Shown here: positions 13,743 to 16,576 of the stretch, piece by piece
How positions within the stretch are numbered: position 1 is the stretch's first letter
Layout of the letters: each line of letters begins with the position of its first letter
Assembly (NCBI GenBank): GCA_900548405.1
Contig: UNSJ01000042.1
Coordinates: 1 to 16,576 of the forward strand
Source: Candidatus Gastranaerophilales bacterium
Lineage (GTDB): Bacteria; Cyanobacteriota; Vampirovibrionia; Gastranaerophilales; Gastranaerophilaceae
DNA: 16,576 nt
Reading direction: 5' to 3'
Made by a program: the position numbers and the translations under genes
The notes under the pieces: model-generated
Databases searched by the model: none
The model's input: the letters and a program-made list of their open reading frames with translations, nothing else
What the model was told of the DNA's origin: nothing

Positions 13743-14645
13743 ATGGCAGGGAACGAGAAAGAAATTTCAATACAAAAATTTAATCAAAATAAAAACTTAG
13801 ATAAAATCATTTTAGTAAGCCCTTTTGGCTTAGGTGATACGATGAATTTGTGTGGCTATAGAAAAGCCATTGAAAAATATTATAACGCTCCTGCTCACTT
13901 TGTAATCAAACCAACACATGAAATAGTAATGAAAATATATGGAATTGAAGATTATTCATTCCAAGTATTTGATAAACCAGAATTAAAAGAATTTGCAAAG
14001 AAAAATGCAAAAGTAAAAGTTGGTGAATATTTTGTTGCTCACCCTAGTTTTTTAAATGATGACTATAAAATAATAAATGAATTTAAAGGTTTAAAAGTTT
14101 CCTTTATTGAAGTTTTTAGAAAAACTTTAGGATTGCCAGATGATACAGAGTTTGAATATCCTACAATAGAGCCTGTTATGTCAAAAGAATTAAAAAATAG
14201 GGTTGAAAAATTTTCACCTTTAGAAAAAATTGCTTTGTTTTCGCCTGAAGCTTTTTCTACAAATAAAATTGTTCCAGAAACATTAGAAGAAGAAGTAAAA
14301 AAAGATGAATTTATTAAAATTAATGGAAGATTTTTCAAAAACGTTTTCTTTAATAAAGAAGAATTAAAATCAAAAATTAAAACTGTTTATCCAGAAAGTT
14401 TTTCACTTATTCAAGGAGATTGCACTTTTTTCTATGGTGATGTAGATTATGACTGGAAAAAATTATACTATTCTCTAGTTGGAGACGATGACCAATTTAA
14501 TCGCAAAAAATTCACTCTTGATATAAGAGAGCCTGAAGTTGAAATTATTTGGCTATCATTAACAACTTATGCTTGGGAAGATTATGACTCAATTTGTGGT
14601 GCATTTTATAATGGCATTATTAAATTAAATGAGGTGCTTGAATAA
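13743..14645 (+). CDS. Chimeric glycosyltransferase / APH-like kinase protein, probably not catalytic as a kinase
   Basis: The 300-aa frame looks like joined parts of two families. Residues about 18-175 resemble the first domain of an ADP-heptose-type (GT9-like) glycosyltransferase: DKIILVSPFGLGDTMNLCGYRKAIEKYY, HFVIKPTHEIVMKIYGI and IALFSPEAFSTNKIVPE. From about 180 it resembles an aminoglycoside-phosphotransferase/choline-kinase-like protein of capsule clusters: YPESFSLIQGDCTF, YGDVDYDWKKLYYSLVGDDDQFN and IIWLSLTTYAWEDYDSICGAFYNG. The usual HGD Brenner motif is QGD, and the segment that normally follows (the SN and IDPRG metal loop) is missing: GDCTF is joined within one residue to YGDVDYDW. 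A further piece before IIWLSL also seems lost. All joints keep frame. GTG at 13731 is an alternative start; neither has a strong ribosome site. It overlaps the next gene by one base (TAATG). Confidence 0.75.
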   Translation: MAGNEKEISIQKFNQNKNLDKIILVSPFGLGDTMNLCGYRKAIEKYYNAPAHFVIKPTHEIVMKIYGIEDYSFQVFDKPELKEFAKKNAKVKVGEYFVAHPSFLNDDYKIINEFKGLKVSFIEVFRKTLGLPDDTEFEYPTIEPVMSKELKNRVEKFSPLEKIALFSPEAFSTNKIVPETLEEEVKKDEFIKINGRFFKNVFFNKEELKSKIKTVYPESFSLIQGDCTFFYGDVDYDWKKLYYSLVGDDDQFNRKKFTLDIREPEVEIIWLSLTTYAWEDYDSICGAFYNGIIKLNEVLE

Positions 14646-14932
14646 TGGAATTATCATCACTTGCACACACTTGGATATTTGATGTTGATGGCACATTAGT
14701 TAAACATAATGGCTATAAAATTGATGGCTATGATACTTTGTTAGATGGTGTCAAAGAGTTTTTTGAAAACTTGCCAAAAGAAGATAAAGTTATTCTTTTA
14801 ACTGCAAGAACTTTTGATCATTTAGATAATTTAAAAATATTTTTATCTGAAAACAATGAACTTTACGAATTTAATATGTCTGAAGTTACTAATGAAGAAG
14901 TTGTCAGTAAAATAATAAAACTATTTAAATAA
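14645..14932 (+). CDS. Truncated HAD-family phosphatase of a glycan cluster
   Basis: Residues 1-65 match small HAD phosphohydrolases common in capsule and LPS loci: IFDVDGTLVKHNGYKIDGYDTLL contains motif I (DxDGT, nucleophile Asp13), and VILLTARTF contains motif II (Thr). Full versions by my recollection are about 120-130 aa and continue to YGERILINDKKPSGL (motifs III/IV). Here the chain instead turns to ENNELYEFNMSEVTNEEVVSKIIKLFK and stops at 95 aa, so the Lys/Arg and acidic metal ligands of motifs III/IV are absent. The new tail looks like the C-terminal helix of some other protein. It starts inside the stop codon of the preceding gene (TAATG), so translation is coupled. Activity is doubtful. 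Confidence 0.8.
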   Translation: MELSSLAHTWIFDVDGTLVKHNGYKIDGYDTLLDGVKEFFENLPKEDKVILLTARTFDHLDNLKIFLSENNELYEFNMSEVTNEEVVSKIIKLFK

Positions 14933-14940
14933 GGTGTAAG

Positions 14941-16035
14941 ATGAAAATTTTTCAAATAATAAAAAAAGACGGAAACATTAATGTTTTATTAGCAAAGAAG
15001 ATTAGTATTTTTAAAAAAGAAAAATATAAATCTTCTACTTTTTATTCAATTTTGCTTATTCCAATATATAAAATTCGTCATTTAGTAAATGAAAAAAAAA
15101 TTTTTTGCTTTGGAATTTTAATATATAAAAAAAATAAAAAACAGACTGAAAAAATTAATAAATTATTACAAAATACAAAATACATATACACAAGTTACCA
15201 TACAGGTGAGATATATTATTTATGTAATTTAATAAAAAACAATTTTAGTAAATTTAAAGATGTGAAAATTGTCTCTTGTTTTGCTTATTTAAAACAAATA
15301 CTTATATTGCTTGATTTTCCTGAGTCTTGGATAAAAAAGAATTTTATTTGCGTAAAAGATTTTATACCATCATGCATGTACCTTGCAAATGAAAATGGTA
15401 ATATTGTAAATTTGATTGAAACTGATTATGAAAAAGGAATTCTATTTAATAAAAAACATATAAAGAAAAATATTTCACAAGCCATTGCAGATTTGTTAGA
15501 AGAGAAAGATTTTGAATTTACAAATATAAAAATTAACAATAATATTTCAAAACAAAAAACAGTTTTAATTTTTCCAGAGTCTATTTTTAATGGTAATTTA
15601 GACTTGCAGTTTTTAAAAATGCTTATTCAAAAATTACAAGCATTAAACTATAAGATTTTAATAAATTCTAAAAAGAATACTTATGAAAATTTATTAGATA
15701 AAAACGTTGAACGCATATTTTTGCCATTTAAAGATACCTACGAACTAGCGACAAATTGCGAAGCGATAATTGGCGTAAGAAGTGGTTTCTTTGATTGTGT
15801 GCAAACATGTGCAAAAGGGGAAACGAATTTACACATTATATACAATAATTATTGCCATCCATGTTATAACCATATGCGTAATTTTAAGGATTTTTGTTTG
15901 TCTACTTATGGGCTATCACATTCAATTTTTTCATCCAATATTTTTGAATATTTATGGTTGGAAAATAATGATCACTCTTATAACACAATTATGAATAAAA
16001 TTTTAAAAAATATTAAAGGAGACGATAATGCATAA
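14941..16035 (+). CDS. Glycosyltransferase-like protein of surface glycan cluster
   Basis: A 364-aa, very AT-rich gene. The protein is Lys/Ile/Asn-rich. From about residue 75 it has an alternating layout suggesting two Rossmann-like halves; [14 protein letters not shown] (about 207-220) opens the second half, and [19 protein letters not shown] (with [10 protein letters not shown] at 276-285) is the block typical of GT9-like or uncharacterised transferases found beside LicD genes. There is no signal peptide or clear membrane span. It has AAGGTG 5 bases before the ATG and begins 8 bp after the HAD gene. Its last 8 bases overlap the licD-like gene, so the four genes form one operon. The donor and acceptor sugars cannot be told. 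The class call rests on the RSG block and the neighbourhood. Confidence 0.7.
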   Translation: MKIFQIIKKDGNINVLLAKKISIFKKEKYKSSTFYSILLIPIYKIRHLVNEKKIFCFGILIYKKNKKQTEKINKLLQNTKYIYTSYHTGEIYYLCNLIKNNFSKFKDVKIVSCFAYLKQILILLDFPESWIKKNFICVKDFIPSCMYLANENGNIVNLIETDYEKGILFNKKHIKKNISQAIADLLEEKDFEFTNIKINNNISKQKTVLIFPESIFNGNLDLQFLKMLIQKLQALNYKILINSKKNTYENLLDKNVERIFLPFKDTYELATNCEAIIGVRSGFFDCVQTCAKGETNLHIIYNNYCHPCYNHMRNFKDFCLSTYGLSHSIFSSNIFEYLWLENNDHSYNTIMNKILKNIKGDDNA

Positions 16036-16576
16036 TTTATTTATTAAAATTTTTCTTTGGTTTGTTCCATCAAAAAATATAAGAAGAAAAATCAGAACAA
16101 GGTATATTAAACAAGATAAATTTGAAATTTTAGAAGAAAAATTAAAAAGACATATTGATAAACGATTATATAATTATATCAATTGTTATCATGTGCCTGC
16201 AGACATTAAAAACAATAATATAAATATGAAATTAATTCAAAAAGCAAACAATATTTTGCTAAAAGAATTTAAAAGAATATGTGATAAATATAACATTGAA
16301 TATTGGTTAGACTGGGGAACATTATTAGGAGCTGTGCGACATGGTGGATTTATCCCTTGGGATGATGATGTTGATGTATCAATGACAAGAGATAGTTTTG
16401 AAAAATTAAAGATTGCAATGGAAAATGAGCATGAATATATTTTAACTGAATGGTTGCATCTAGATTCTCCATTAGATCAATGTAGGGTAAAAAAATTTTG
16501 TTTCAATAATTCTGATATACACTCATATGTTGATATATTTATGTATGATTATTGCGACTGTACAGACAAAAAATGT
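16028..16576 (+). CDS. LicD-family phosphotransferase (partial, 3' end beyond window)
   Basis: LicD proteins attach phosphocholine or other phospho-polyols from CDP- or related donors to surface glycans; eukaryotic fukutin/FKRP are relatives. 183 residues are visible. The nucleotidyltransferase-fold signature [28 protein letters not shown] (92-119) is complete, with metal-binding Asp112, Asp113, Asp114 and Asp116. YVDIFMYDY follows near the window end. The first 70 residues are basic and helical, with a hydrophobic head ([10 protein letters not shown]) that may touch the membrane. AAAGGAG lies 6 bases before the ATG, and the start overlaps the preceding stop by 8 bases. The substrate is not known; no licA/licB/licC genes are in view. 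Confidence 0.93.
   Translation, partial: MHNLFIKIFLWFVPSKNIRRKIRTRYIKQDKFEILEEKLKRHIDKRLYNYINCYHVPADIKNNNINMKLIQKANNILLKEFKRICDKYNIEYWLDWGTLLGAVRHGGFIPWDDDVDVSMTRDSFEKLKIAMENEHEYILTEWLHLDSPLDQCRVKKFCFNNSDIHSYVDIFMYDYCDCTDKKC

Noticed and set aside
15782..15994. 70-aa plus frame inside the glycosyltransferase-like gene
   Set aside because: It is an out-of-frame shadow within an intact longer gene.
1..16576. CRISPR array or insertion sequence
   Set aside because: No regularly spaced direct repeats, transposase gene or paired terminal inverted repeats were seen; the tyrosine recombinase is the only mobility gene.

Overview
The window is AT-rich bacterial DNA and falls into a conserved housekeeping part (about 1-12300) and an accessory part (about 12300-16576). 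The gene set includes an [FeFe]-hydrogenase maturase, MgtE, LytR-CpsA-Psr and LemA proteins, a secreted TPR protein, and an N-terminal 'NFTSKK' segment on an otherwise orphan protein. Together these suggest an anaerobic, probably gut-associated bacterium. My best guess is a Gastranaerophilales/Vampirovibrionia-type lineage, with a Firmicute as the alternative. This placement is inference from gene content and style; there is no marker rRNA here.

Layout. The tail of an unidentified gene (3-56) precedes hydE (80-1039, +). A tRNA-Arg(CCG) and a DnaQ-type exonuclease lie on the minus strand. A hairpin terminator separates them from a minus-strand operon mgtE - LCP ligase - lemA (5131 down to 1832). 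argS (5214-6929, +) diverges from mgtE and ends 2 bp from the convergent gene for a tRNA-dihydrouridine synthase (dus). dus overlaps the 3' end of a large secreted TPR protein gene (7893-10007, -). A 49-codon minus-strand gene with a strong Shine-Dalgarno and its own terminator (10137-10286) has not been named before in my reading. infC (10536-11078, +) appears to start at a rare ATA codon and stands alone. A bidirectional terminator separates it from an unrecognised 301-aa protein (11149-12054, -). A textbook promoter at 12114-12141 drives tRNA-Phe(GAA), which ends in a strong terminator.

Accessory part. Just beyond tRNA-Phe come about 630 bp of mostly non-coding DNA with a G9 tract in a T-rich context and possible gene remnants. 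Next is a minimal tyrosine recombinase (12960-13502), followed by a perfect 28-bp palindrome. After that comes a plus-strand surface-glycan cluster: a chimeric glycosyltransferase/kinase ORF with apparent in-frame losses of catalytic loops, a truncated HAD phosphatase, a glycosyltransferase-like protein, and a LicD-family phosphotransferase cut by the window end. The position next to a tRNA 3' end, the recombinase, the higher AT content and the mosaic genes suggest a horizontally acquired, actively reshuffling surface-polysaccharide locus.

How it fits together. The housekeeping half covers translation (ArgRS, IF3, Dus, tRNAs), hydrogen metabolism (HydE) and the envelope (MgtE, LCP, LemA, TPR). 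The accessory half would decorate cell-surface glycans, with LicD adding phosphocholine- or polyol-phosphate-type groups.
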